A program made the translations under genes and the position numbers. A stretch of 64,000 bases of DNA. Source: Fructobacillus pseudoficulneus. GTDB lineage: Bacteria > Bacillota > Bacilli > Lactobacillales > Lactobacillaceae. Position 1 is the first letter of the stretch, and the number at the start of each line of letters is the position of its first letter. Shown one piece after another: positions 55,929 through 64,000 of the stretch. The notes under the pieces were generated by a model. It searched no databases, was not told the DNA's origin, and worked only from the letters and a program-made list of their open reading frames with translations. The DNA lies in assembly GCF_900108455.1 (NCBI RefSeq), contig NZ_FNWS01000001.1:310001-374000 (forward strand), given 5' to 3'.

Positions 55929-55962
55929 AAAAATGCGTCCACCAGTTGGTGGGCGCATTTTA
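55929..55962 (-). terminator. terminator after pepN
   Basis: On the minus strand AAAATGCGCCCACCA/TGGTGGACGCATTTTT forms a long stem 26 bases after the pepN stop. Confidence 0.86.
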
Positions 55963-55987
55963 TTTTGCAAAGCTTTTTAATTAGAAA

Positions 55988-58546
55988 TTAGGCAAAGTTC
56001 TTTGCCAACAAAGCGACGGCACGAGTGACCGCATCCTTTTGAGCTGCAATCGTCTTGACCCGGTTATCAATCACCGCTTGATCAATCACAATTTCACGAG
56101 CCAAACCTGGTTCGGCCTTCTTAGGCGTAAAGAACTTTTCAAAGTCGGCCAACTTTTCTTCCGTCTTGAAAATTCTTGAAATCACCGTCACGTAAGACGT
56201 GAAGGACATGTCGCCACCAAGACGGTCTTCCAACCAATCCCAGTTGTTCTTTGCCCAATTCCAGGCCAAGTCTTGTCCCTTATCGTTACCAAGAACTCCT
56301 TGGAACCAACCGCGCAAGTCTTGAGGCTTAATCACATCGGCGTTTTGGTAGTTAGCCACCAAAGTTTCCAACTGACCAGCTTCTGGGCTCGTAACCAAGG
56401 CTGCTTCCAAGTCAGACTTCAAGGCGGCGTTTGCTGTCTGTTGGTAGTCCGTCAAGAATTGGTTGAACTTTTCCTGGCTGTTAAAGTTTTGAATTTCATT
56501 CTTCAAAACGACAGCACGGCCATCGGCTGCTAGCTTTGTTACATCGCCACCGGCAGCTTCAAAGACACCGTGAGCATGAGCAACCAAGTCAGCGTTCTTA
56601 GCAAAGAGTGCGGCAGACAAAACCTGAGGACGAACCATTTCATCATCGACGTTTTCGCCAGCCTTCTTATCGTAACCAAGACGAGCCAACTGCTTCTTTG
56701 ACAGGCCATCAACGAAGACCTTCAAGTCCTTTTCAAGGGCTGAGCCATCGTCGGCAAAGGCCTTCACTTGGTTAATAACTTGGTAAATCAATGATTGAAC
56801 CAATTCAGAGTTTGATTCAGCCAACTTTGGCAAGACCCAAAGCAAGTCCGCAAATGAACCTTGGCCGGCCTGAGCCAGCAACAAGCAGTTTTGTACGAAC
56901 TGAGCCTGCGTAATTGCATCTTGTTCTGACAAATGCGCAACCTGTTCTGCCAACAAAGTATCGTCGTATTGAACAATATAGTGACCGGCGTTACCAACAT
57001 TCAAGACAAAAGCGCCATTGCTTTCAGCCTTCAATGTTTCATAATCACCCAAGTCCATGCTCTTTTCAGTCAACAAATCCGGAGCTGATGGTGCTGAAGC
57101 AGCCAATGGTACCTGCCACAAACGTAAATCCACATTTGGCACGGCAGACTTGTCGCCGCCAAAGTAGAATGGCTTTTGGCTGACCTTAACGCGGCCGTCT
57201 TCAACTGTCACTGACAAAACTGGGTAACCTGGTTGTTCCAACCAAGAGTGCATGATTTCGCCAATGTTCTTGCCAGAGGCTTCACCAAGAGCTGACCACA
57301 AGTCATCACCAGTGGCGTTACTGTACTTCTTCTTAGCAAAGTAGGCCTTCAAACCATTCCGCAAGGCATCATCACCAATCAATGAACGAACCATCACGAG
57401 CAAATGACCACCCTTGGCGTAAACGATGGCTGGATCAAACAAGGCATCGATTTCTTCTGGGTGTTGTACTTCAACGTGGACAGGTTGTACGCCCAAGATG
57501 GCATCACGTTGCAAAGCCTTTTGTACTTCAGCAGCGTTAAATGATTCCCAAATGTGCCAGTCTGGTTCCAAATGATCAGTTGCCAAGTATTCCATCATGT
57601 TGGCAAATGATTCATTCAACCATAATTCGTCCCACCACTTCATCGTGACGAGGTCACCGAACCATTGGTGAGCCAATTCGTGGGCCACAATCGTTGCCAC
57701 GTATTGCTTGGTTGCCATTGATGAATTCTTTGGGTCGACCAACAGGCAAGCCTCTCGGTAAGTCACGACACCCCAGTTTTCCATCGCTCCAGCTGAAAAG
57801 TCAGGCAAAGCCACTTGCCATGAATGTGGCAATGGGTATGGCGTTTGGTAAAAGTCTTCAAAGAATTCAATTGACCGCTTGGCGATATCAAGGGCAAAGT
57901 CCAAGTTATCGGCAGGGTGAGCCTTGGTAGCAAAGACCCCAATCTCAACCCCTGACGTCGTCTTTGTCTTCTTATTTTGCAAGTCACCCAAGGCAAATCC
58001 TAGCAAATAAGTTGACATCTTAACGGTTTCATCAAAGTAATGCACACCCTCTTCAACCTTGGCTTCAGGCATGTTTGAAATAACTGATTCGCCTGGCTTT
58101 TCGTCAAACTTAATCGCCAATGAGAAAGTGGCCTTTGCTTCTGGTTCATCAATACCAGGGAAGGCTTGGCGGGCAAAGTAAGTTTCAAATTGAGTGGAAA
58201 CCAACTGCTTGGCTTGGCCGTCAACATTATAATATGAAGGATAAATTCCATTCATGTTGTCCGTCAAAGGAGCATGGTAGGTCACCTCAACGGTGATTTC
58301 GCCTGCTTGATCGACCTTAAAAGTTACTTGATCTTGGTCGTTATTGACTTCAAAATCAACAGCTTGTCCATTTACCTTTAAAGTTTCAATCACCAAATCA
58401 TGTTGGTGAATTGCCACATCCGTGGTCGTTACCTGACCATGAATTTTCGTTTTTCCGGCAATTAATTTATTTTCACGCGAAATATCCAAAAACAAATCAT
58501 AATGATCAGGTTGGAAAGTTTCATAGAGACGTTGAATTGAAGCCAT
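55988..58546 (-). CDS. pepN: aminopeptidase N (lysyl aminopeptidase)
   Basis: The 852-residue M1 zinc aminopeptidase cleaves N-terminal residues, especially from casein peptides. The substrate motif FSAGAMENWGVVTYREACLL is near residue 255, and the zinc motif VAHELAHQWFGDLVTMKWWD with the third ligand in NESFANMMEY near residue 290. No signal peptide, so it is cytosolic. AGGTAGG precedes the ATG. Confidence 0.96.
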   Translation of the reverse strand: MASIQRLYETFQPDHYDLFLDISRENKLIAGKTKIHGQVTTTDVAIHQHDLVIETLKVNGQAVDFEVNNDQDQVTFKVDQAGEITVEVTYHAPLTDNMNGIYPSYYNVDGQAKQLVSTQFETYFARQAFPGIDEPEAKATFSLAIKFDEKPGESVISNMPEAKVEEGVHYFDETVKMSTYLLGFALGDLQNKKTKTTSGVEIGVFATKAHPADNLDFALDIAKRSIEFFEDFYQTPYPLPHSWQVALPDFSAGAMENWGVVTYREACLLVDPKNSSMATKQYVATIVAHELAHQWFGDLVTMKWWDELWLNESFANMMEYLATDHLEPDWHIWESFNAAEVQKALQRDAILGVQPVHVEVQHPEEIDALFDPAIVYAKGGHLLVMVRSLIGDDALRNGLKAYFAKKKYSNATGDDLWSALGEASGKNIGEIMHSWLEQPGYPVLSVTVEDGRVKVSQKPFYFGGDKSAVPNVDLRLWQVPLAASAPSAPDLLTEKSMDLGDYETLKAESNGAFVLNVGNAGHYIVQYDDTLLAEQVAHLSEQDAITQAQFVQNCLLLAQAGQGSFADLLWVLPKLAESNSELVQSLIYQVINQVKAFADDGSALEKDLKVFVDGLSKKQLARLGYDKKAGENVDDEMVRPQVLSAALFAKNADLVAHAHGVFEAAGGDVTKLAADGRAVVLKNEIQNFNSQEKFNQFLTDYQQTANAALKSDLEAALVTSPEAGQLETLVANYQNADVIKPQDLRGWFQGVLGNDKGQDLAWNWAKNNWDWLEDRLGGDMSFTSYVTVISRIFKTEEKLADFEKFFTPKKAEPGLAREIVIDQAVIDNRVKTIAAQKDAVTRAVALLAKNFA

Positions 58547-58654
58547 GAGGCACCTACCTTTTATTAAAATTTAATTAATATATAATTAACAATAAAATCA
58601 TTATAACTAAAAAATTAGAAAAAAGATAGCAATAGAAACCGAACATTCCAACGC

Positions 58655-58683
58655 TTGCCAGCCACTTTTCAAAGCTCTATAAT
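58655..58683 (+). promoter_or_regulatory. promoter of the CPA1 antiporter gene
   Basis: TTGCCA (58655-58660) and TATAAT (58678-58683) are exactly 17 bases apart, about 50 bases before the start codon. This puts the longer upstream frame outside the transcript. Confidence 0.82.
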
Positions 58684-58735
58684 TATTGATAAGCCGACTC
58701 ATTTGAGTCAAAACTATTATGAGAAAGAGATGTCC

Positions 58736-60814
58736 ATGTCGATTTTATTGCTGATTGCATTGTTGGTGGGGGCAGTTATTACCGCCAACATCGTGCAACC
58801 CTTTTTCAAGCGAATTCCTGAAGCCCTCATCTTAGTAGCCATTGGGGTTTTGTTTTCGATTTTACCAATCTTTCACGGTTTCAAAATCAACCCTGAATTC
58901 TTTATGTTCTTAATTATCGCGCCAATCATGTTTCAAGAAGGGCAAAGCCACTCCTTTGCCACGATTCGCAAAAATTCCAAGAACATTATCCAACTCTCTG
59001 TCTTTTTAGCCATTTTTACGGTAGCTTTGGTCGCCTTAGTGAGTTCAAACTTTCAAACGAAGTGGCCGCTGGCTTTGACCATTGCCCTGGCAGCCATCAT
59101 CGTCCCAACCGATGCCGTGGCTGTGAAGTCGATGACCTCTGGCTTAAAGATGCCAAAGGGGCTCAACAAGTCATTGGAATTGGAATCCCTTTTTAACGAT
59201 GCGACTGGAATTGTCCTCTTAAACCTGGCCCTTTCTTTCTTTGCTAAGGGAACTCTGAACCCAGTGGCTGGAATTAACTACTTTTTGTTTGTTGCCATCG
59301 GCGGATTGGTGATTGGTTTTGCCCTGTCTTACCTAATGGTCGGGCTGGGCTTGTACTTAAACTTCCACGCTAACTCGGCCCAAGCCACAACGATTCCACT
59401 TAATCTTTTGACCCCCTTTGTCATCTATATCATCGCCGAGCACATGGGGACATCTGGCATTTTGGCCGTTGTCGCCGCCGGCATCGTTCACAACTGGGAA
59501 CGGTCACGGCTACAGTTGATTTCGACTGAAAGCCAGGTTGTCACGGCCACTATTTGGCAGACCTTAACCACCTTATTAAACGGAATCGCTTTTGTCATTT
59601 TAGGGCTGGCGCTGCCTGCCGTCTTTAAGACGATGGCCACCTTTGGCTGGGCTGGTTCTTTGATCTTACTCAGCTTGGCCTTGGCCATCTATTTGGCAAT
59701 GTTTCTCTGCCGGTTCCTGTGGGTTACTTTTCAAGGCGGTCAGCACTTAACTGAATTTTTCGGTAAGAAGCATACTAAAAATCGTCAACATCGGGCCCGC
59801 ATCTTCGGTCTTTCCGGCGTTCACGGGGCCGTCACCTTGGCTTTGGCAATGTCCTTACCAGAAAAAGTGAATGGCCACCCCCTTCCTTTCTTAGATGAAA
59901 TTCAAATTGTGGCAGCACTGGTCATCCTGATTTCGCTATTGATCGCTAGTGTTGCCCTGCCACTGATTTTGCCAAAAGAAAATCAAGCCTATAGCCAAGA
60001 AAAACTAGAGTCTACCCGCAACAAAATGATTGACACAGCCATCTTATCCGTCGAGCAACAGGCAATCAGCCACGACCTCAAGAAGGCCCTCAGTCAGACA
60101 CTGCAAACGCAAAAGTTCACCAACGGTCGCCGGTTAGGACAAAAGGACTTCTCCAATGACTTCTTGCCACTGGTCGCGACTTTGGTTGACGAATTAAACG
60201 ACTATATTGACAGCGAGAGCACGCAGCAACGCTTTGGCGATGGCGCCGTGACGATTTATAGTAAGATTATTCGCCGCGGTTTAACCAACCCCGCCACAAA
60301 GCGTCACCCGCTAATGAATTTTGCCCGGCAAATCCGTCGTGCCCAAGCCGAGCTACGGTTCCACACTCGCACGCGAACATTCACCCGTAAGCAACGTGCC
60401 CGCTATCAGAAGCAATATCTAGCAGAACATCCAAATGAAGCCCAGAAGATTGCTAGCTTCCGTGACAACCGTCAGGCGGTTTGGGCTCTCAATAACGATG
60501 TCCAATCCTTTGCTGACCACCTGCTCGCCAAGCATTTGGCCGAGAAGATGATCAGTGGTGAGGATACAGCTGACATCGATCGCGTTCGCGTCCTGCTGGA
60601 CCGTTTCTTCCAAACAGTGGCTCACGACTATCAAAAAGTTGCAGTGACGGTCCCAGCCGACTTGTATATCCAAGCCTTTGGTGCTGAATACCGTTTTGTT
60701 TCGCAGTCACTCGATCAAAAAAAGATTTCTTCATCTTTGGCCGATCAGCTCTACCACGAAATTAATCAAGCGCAAACCTTGCAGTTAATGGATTTAACAA
60801 CCGAAACTGAATAA
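58736..60814 (+). CDS. CPA1 family monovalent cation/H+ antiporter
   Basis: The 692-residue protein has about twelve helices in residues 1-400, with the CPA1 motifs ALILVAIGVLFSILPIF, LAAIIVPTDAVAVKSM, LELESLFNDATGIVLLNLAL (the Asn-Asp ion site) and GLSGVHGAVTLALAMSLP. The last 280 residues are charged and helical (YSQEKLESTRNKMIDTAILS onwards), probably cytosolic and regulatory. It likely exchanges Na+ or K+ for H+. I chose the second of two nearby ATG codons because of spacing from AAGAG; the first is two codons upstream. Confidence 0.88.
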   Translation: MSILLLIALLVGAVITANIVQPFFKRIPEALILVAIGVLFSILPIFHGFKINPEFFMFLIIAPIMFQEGQSHSFATIRKNSKNIIQLSVFLAIFTVALVALVSSNFQTKWPLALTIALAAIIVPTDAVAVKSMTSGLKMPKGLNKSLELESLFNDATGIVLLNLALSFFAKGTLNPVAGINYFLFVAIGGLVIGFALSYLMVGLGLYLNFHANSAQATTIPLNLLTPFVIYIIAEHMGTSGILAVVAAGIVHNWERSRLQLISTESQVVTATIWQTLTTLLNGIAFVILGLALPAVFKTMATFGWAGSLILLSLALAIYLAMFLCRFLWVTFQGGQHLTEFFGKKHTKNRQHRARIFGLSGVHGAVTLALAMSLPEKVNGHPLPFLDEIQIVAALVILISLLIASVALPLILPKENQAYSQEKLESTRNKMIDTAILSVEQQAISHDLKKALSQTLQTQKFTNGRRLGQKDFSNDFLPLVATLVDELNDYIDSESTQQRFGDGAVTIYSKIIRRGLTNPATKRHPLMNFARQIRRAQAELRFHTRTRTFTRKQRARYQKQYLAEHPNEAQKIASFRDNRQAVWALNNDVQSFADHLLAKHLAEKMISGEDTADIDRVRVLLDRFFQTVAHDYQKVAVTVPADLYIQAFGAEYRFVSQSLDQKKISSSLADQLYHEINQAQTLQLMDLTTETE

Positions 60815-60821
60815 GAAAAAG

Positions 60822-60852
60822 AAAAGCCCCAGGAAATTTCCTGGGGCTTTTG
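60822..60852 (+). terminator. terminator after the CPA1 antiporter
   Basis: AAAAGCCCCAGG/CCTGGGGCTTTT with a six-base loop, eight bases after the stop. Confidence 0.88.
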
Positions 60853-60908
60853 TATTGCTAAAATGTCGACTAGCAGACTCAAACCAATTTGCCTGCCTAG
60901 AGAAGCTT

Positions 60909-61502
60909 TTAACGTAATTTTTGGTAAAGCGGAATCAGACGCTTCAATGCAGTTAACAAGACGTCAAACTGGTCATCAGCACCAATTAAAGGCGAATCGG
61001 ACGCAATCTTAATACCAACCAAAACTTCAGCTTTTTTCACCTGTTGGTAACGGGCAACCGCCTCAGCATATCGAGCAGTTGGCTGGTTGGCATTCACCAT
61101 GTGATCTAAGGACAGGGTGTAGTCAGCTGGCAAAGCGGCGACGTCGGCGGCAATCGCCTCTAGCTTTGGCATGATGTCGGCCAAGTCCTTTGGCTTCATG
61201 TTTTCTTCCACTGCCAAATACAGGTAAAGATTATCCGCCCAGAGACCAAGTTCAAAGTGCGGCATCATCTTGTAACCGCGCTTATTTGGTGCAAAGGCTA
61301 CCCAGGTATTATCCGGAGCATATGTTTTGCGCATCTTATGTTTGGCAACATGCGCATACCAATCCTGTCCATCCTCTTTTAGGATTGGCAAGGCCAAGTC
61401 TGCAAAGGCCTCGAACTTGGGGTCCACCACTCGCCGAATTTTATCCATCCGGCCGTCTAGGGTTGGGTCATTAAAGACCGCAAAGTCCTCTTCATTAAAC
61501 AT
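60909..61502 (-). CDS. DUF1054 family protein, YktB-like
   Basis: The 197-residue cytosolic protein matches DUF1054 (Bacillus YktB): MFNEEDFAVFNDPTLDGRMD, WYAHVAKHKMRKTYAPDNTW, VAFAPNKRGYKMMPHFELGL and the Asp/Gly-rich end. Function unknown. The start overlaps the YihY-type gene stop by eight bases, with GAGGAGG upstream, so the two are probably co-translated although no link between them is known. Confidence 0.88.
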   Translation of the reverse strand: MFNEEDFAVFNDPTLDGRMDKIRRVVDPKFEAFADLALPILKEDGQDWYAHVAKHKMRKTYAPDNTWVAFAPNKRGYKMMPHFELGLWADNLYLYLAVEENMKPKDLADIMPKLEAIAADVAALPADYTLSLDHMVNANQPTARYAEAVARYQQVKKAEVLVGIKIASDSPLIGADDQFDVLLTALKRLIPLYQKLR

Positions 61503-62343
61503 CTTGTTTCCTCCTCTTAAACATTGGAAACTCTGATAACCAAGTCATCAAAACAAAACCAATCACTAAAATCGAAGCCAACAAATCAAGCCAAATCAAA
61601 AAAACGGCAATCGAGGCCAAGGATTGATAGACCCCTGAGCGGTGGAATTGGATATCGGCAAACCAAACAAAAACCTTGTTCAAGACAGTCAGCAAGCCAA
61701 CATCAACCAACGAACCGATTAAGACTGCTGGAAATGATGGACGAGCGGCCTTGACCGGCAAACGGTAGTTGACCCAAATCAAGAAGATCCACATACTGAT
61801 AATCACTAATAACCGAGTTGGCGACCGCCAAATAATCCCCGTCCAGTCGTAAAGCAATAAGGCAAAAAGATTTCCAACAATCACCAGTAAGGCCACCGCA
61901 GCCACCATCACTAAGAGCCACAAAAAGGCCCACACCCGTGTTAACAGTGGCAAACCCTTTTCAGCCTTATGAGCGATGTTATTAAAGGTGCTCCGCAAAA
62001 CGGCCATCACCTGTGACAAGGTCCAAACAATGAAGACTAATGAAAAGGAAAGGTAAGATTTATTATTTGTATGCGCCACCGAGTTAACGATTGGTGTCAA
62101 AAAGTTCGAAATTGATGCGGGCAACATTTGCGACATCACCGCAACAACGTGGTCTGTACGTAGATTCAAGGCTGCAATCGTCAAAACAAACATGATTAGC
62201 AAGGGAATCAACGTCAAAACCACATAGTAAGCAAAGCTCGGCCCCACCAAAGTGATTTGTGAGCGACCAAAATAGGTAATCAATGAGCCCAACCGGAACC
62301 GACGGTCCAAGCGCGCCCAGGATTGTTTAATACGTTCTTTCAT
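61495..62343 (-). CDS. YihY/UPF0761 family membrane protein (RNase BN-like, virulence factor BrkB family)
   Basis: The 282-residue protein has six membrane helices and the YihY family marks: LVGPSFAYYVVLTLIPLLIM, FVIWTLSQVMAVLRSTFNNI-like residues (SLVFIVWTLSQVMAVLRSTF), and the final SIAVFLIWLDLLASILVIGF. Some relatives were once called RNase BN, but enzymatic activity is doubtful. Role in envelope is possible. Only a weak GAG precedes the ATG. Confidence 0.88.
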   Translation of the reverse strand: MKERIKQSWARLDRRFRLGSLITYFGRSQITLVGPSFAYYVVLTLIPLLIMFVLTIAALNLRTDHVVAVMSQMLPASISNFLTPIVNSVAHTNNKSYLSFSLVFIVWTLSQVMAVLRSTFNNIAHKAEKGLPLLTRVWAFLWLLVMVAAVALLVIVGNLFALLLYDWTGIIWRSPTRLLVIISMWIFLIWVNYRLPVKAARPSFPAVLIGSLVDVGLLTVLNKVFVWFADIQFHRSGVYQSLASIAVFLIWLDLLASILVIGFVLMTWLSEFPMFKRRKQDV

Positions 62344-62370
62344 AAACTCTATTATGACATATTTAATTAG

Positions 62371-62400
62371 AAAAAGGCCCCATTATTTTGTGGCCTTTTT
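62371..62400 (-). terminator. terminator after npr
   Basis: AAAAAGGCCAC/GGGGCCTTTTT-type stem on the minus strand between the npr stop and the YihY-type gene start. Confidence 0.82.
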
Positions 62401-62427
62401 ACTAATTATTCTAATATCCAGCTCAGC

Positions 62428-63789
62428 TTAGACGGATGGAATTTCACCCAAAGCGGTCTGAGCTGCCAAATTCAAAACTGACCACTGACGGTCATAGCCT
62501 GGTTGGAAGAAGAAGTCAGCTTCGGCTAAGTCTTCCAAGGTCATCTTGCCCTTAATCGCCAAGGCAATTGTATTAATATGGGCAGTAACGTCAGCCTTTG
62601 ACAAAACTTGCCCACCCAAAATTGCATGGGTTTCGGGGTTAAAAATCAACTTAATCAAAATTTCAGGATTGCCATCTTTGACAAATTCAGGACGAATTGT
62701 TGCCTGATACAAAGAAGAAGCGATTTTCAAGTTCATCTTTTCGGCATTGTTGGCATTGACACCAGTAGTTGCCAAATTGTAATCAAAAACTGGCAAAGCA
62801 GATGAGCCGTTGACACCGGCAAATGACCGGGCCGGCTTTTCCATCGTCATCGTTTCAACCACGTAGCGTGCTTCGCGACGAGCAGTTGATGCCAAAGCAA
62901 TTGGTGCCGGTTGGCCAGCTGGTGCAAACAGTGGCAAGATGGCGTCACCAATGGCATAAACATCGGCAGCTGAGGTCCGCAAATATGGATCGGTCTTAAT
63001 CCAACCACGTTGGTCAAGGTCGATTGTACCCTCCAAGTACTTAGTGTTTGGCTTAACACCCGCAGCAACAATTGCCAAGTCAGCGTCGAAGTTTTGACCA
63101 GCATCGTCTCGAACGGCAGACAAAGTGCCATCACCTTCAAAAGCAGCTACTGTGTGACCAAGGTGCAAGTTAATTCCATTCTTTTCAAGTTCGGCCCGAA
63201 CCTTTTCAGCCAATTCGGCATCAAGGTAATTGCCCAAAGGACGGTCAATCAAATCAATCACCGTCACCTGCTTGCCAGCCTTGGCAAAGACTTCAGCGGC
63301 TTCGATTCCAATGTAACCAGTTCCGACAACTACAACTGACTTCACGCTATCATCGTGCAACTTGTCGTAAATCTTTGTTGCCCAGTCACGACCACGCATC
63401 AAGTAAACGTTTTCCAAATCGGCACCGGGAACAGGAATGGTTGCTGGTGAAACCCCTGATGACAAAATCAACTTGTCATAGCTGTCTTCCAAGACTTCAC
63501 CGGTCGCCAAGTTTTTCACCGTCACCTTCTTAGCATCAGTATTAATGCCAGTGACTTGGTGCTGTGTCAAAACTTTTCCACCGAACTTTTCTAGGTCAGC
63601 AGGTTTAAAGTTGCGCACATCATCACGTTCTGTGACCTTATCTTCTAGGAATAACTGCATGCCGCAAGACATAAATGAAACAAAGTCTCCTGCTTCATAA
63701 ACAGTTACTTCAGCATTTTTATAACGAGTTAAGGCTTCATGGGCAGCTTCATGACCACCATGAGAGGCACCGACAACGATTACTTTCAT
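62428..63789 (-). CDS. npr: NADH peroxidase (FAD-dependent pyridine nucleotide-disulfide oxidoreductase)
   Basis: The 453-residue flavoprotein reduces hydrogen peroxide with NADH. It opens MKVIVVGASHGGHEAAHEAL, with His10 of the peroxidase active site, and has the single redox Cys42 in SFMSCGMQLFLEDKV. The NADH-binding fold is VVVVGTGYIGIEAAEVFAKA, and the FAD segment DVYAIGDAIL. The end DFFFQPGYDRQWSVLNLAAQ matches Enterococcus Npr closely. NADH oxidase (Nox) is the alternative, but the SHGG and FMSCGMQ context favours Npr. GGAGG is six bases before the ATG. Confidence 0.9.
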   Translation of the reverse strand: MKVIVVGASHGGHEAAHEALTRYKNAEVTVYEAGDFVSFMSCGMQLFLEDKVTERDDVRNFKPADLEKFGGKVLTQHQVTGINTDAKKVTVKNLATGEVLEDSYDKLILSSGVSPATIPVPGADLENVYLMRGRDWATKIYDKLHDDSVKSVVVVGTGYIGIEAAEVFAKAGKQVTVIDLIDRPLGNYLDAELAEKVRAELEKNGINLHLGHTVAAFEGDGTLSAVRDDAGQNFDADLAIVAAGVKPNTKYLEGTIDLDQRGWIKTDPYLRTSAADVYAIGDAILPLFAPAGQPAPIALASTARREARYVVETMTMEKPARSFAGVNGSSALPVFDYNLATTGVNANNAEKMNLKIASSLYQATIRPEFVKDGNPEILIKLIFNPETHAILGGQVLSKADVTAHINTIALAIKGKMTLEDLAEADFFFQPGYDRQWSVLNLAAQTALGEIPSV

Positions 63790-63827
63790 CTTTATCCTCC
63801 AAAAAAATATGCAAATGTTCTGCCTTA

Positions 63828-63856
63828 ATTATAGTGGAAACATTCACGTGTGCCAA
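63828..63856 (-). promoter_or_regulatory. promoter of npr
   Basis: TTGGCA (63856-63851) and TATAAT (63833-63828) are 17 bases apart on the minus strand, about 40 bases before the start. Confidence 0.8.
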
Positions 63857-63903
63857 GTATTTTTCGAAAAATTTAAGTCATACCACTTTTTAAACATTCC
63901 CCT

Positions 63904-64000
63904 TTAAAACAGCTTACCAATGGTAAAGTGAATTAAAATTGTTAATAGCCCAATCCAAATATTTCGCCAAACAGCCCGCTTAACCATCCCCTGTGAGAGG
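63904..64000 (-). CDS. C-terminal end of an unidentified, probably membrane, protein (partial)
   Basis: The minus strand reads LSQGMVKRAVWRNIWIGLLT then ILIHFTIGKLF and a TAA stop at 63906-63904. The hydrophobic stretch suggests a last membrane helix. Only about 31 codons are inside the window, so the protein cannot be named and even the frame is tentative. Confidence 0.45.
   Translation of the reverse strand, partial: LSQGMVKRAVWRNIWIGLLTILIHFTIGKLF

Overview
The window is a 64-kb stretch of low-to-mid GC Firmicute chromosome, almost certainly from a heterofermentative lactic acid bacterium of the Lactobacillaceae. Weissella or a close relative of Leuconostoc is my best guess, but this rests on gene content and protein resemblance, not on a marker gene. 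Supporting signs are PyrR- and T-box-type leaders, CcpA, a gluconate/6-phosphogluconate module, aminopeptidase N, NADH peroxidase, a SUF (not ISC) iron-sulfur system, the anaerobic ribonucleotide reductase and NAD synthesis reduced to nicotinate salvage. I see no insertion sequence, prophage, CRISPR array, rRNA operon or frameshifted gene. This looks like core chromosome, and the more interesting signals are in the regulatory DNA and in a few poorly known membrane proteins.

Layout. 1-3.7 kb: pyrimidine operon pyrB-pyrC-carA-carB (minus strand; carB runs off the left edge) behind a long PyrR-type attenuator. 3.8-7.9 kb: alaS with its T-box, then ireB-ruvX-yrzB. 7.9-12.6 kb: an isoleucine 2-epimerase-like PLP enzyme and two amino acid permeases. 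12.7-17.8 kb: gluconate module gntK-gntP and gnd, with a divergent RpiR-type regulator. 17.8-25.4 kb: udk, an MFS exporter, ccpA, a small membrane protein, then recG-plsX-acpP-sprT. 25.5-28.3 kb: a SemiSWEET-like protein, tRNA-Cys and a coupled yibE-yibF-orphan trio. 28.3-35.8 kb: a DEAD-box helicase, mutM, a DUF975 protein, coaE, dnaB, dnaI and obgE. 35.9-41.2 kb: uvrC, pyrG with a reiterative-transcription type attenuator, and a ThrP-like permease under its own T-box. 41.3-50.8 kb: a minus-strand run nrdD-nrdG-sufC-sufD-sufS-sufU-sufB-sufT ending in a nickel/cobalt permease. 50.8-53.4 kb: pncB-nadE and tRNA-Lys. 53.4-64 kb: rpoE, a DUF1934 protein, an HD phosphohydrolase, pepN, a CPA1 antiporter, a DUF1054 protein, a YihY-type protein, npr and the end of one more gene.

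How it works together. Pyrimidine supply is controlled at three points: UMP synthesis by the PyrR leader, uridine salvage by udk, and CTP formation by pyrG with its GGGCTC start and C-rich terminator. Gluconate is taken up by GntP, phosphorylated by GntK and decarboxylated by Gnd, probably under the neighbouring RpiR-type regulator. NrdG, the activase of the anaerobic ribonucleotide reductase, needs a 4Fe-4S cluster, and the genes that build such clusters follow directly on the same strand. PncB and NadE form the last steps from nicotinate to NAD.
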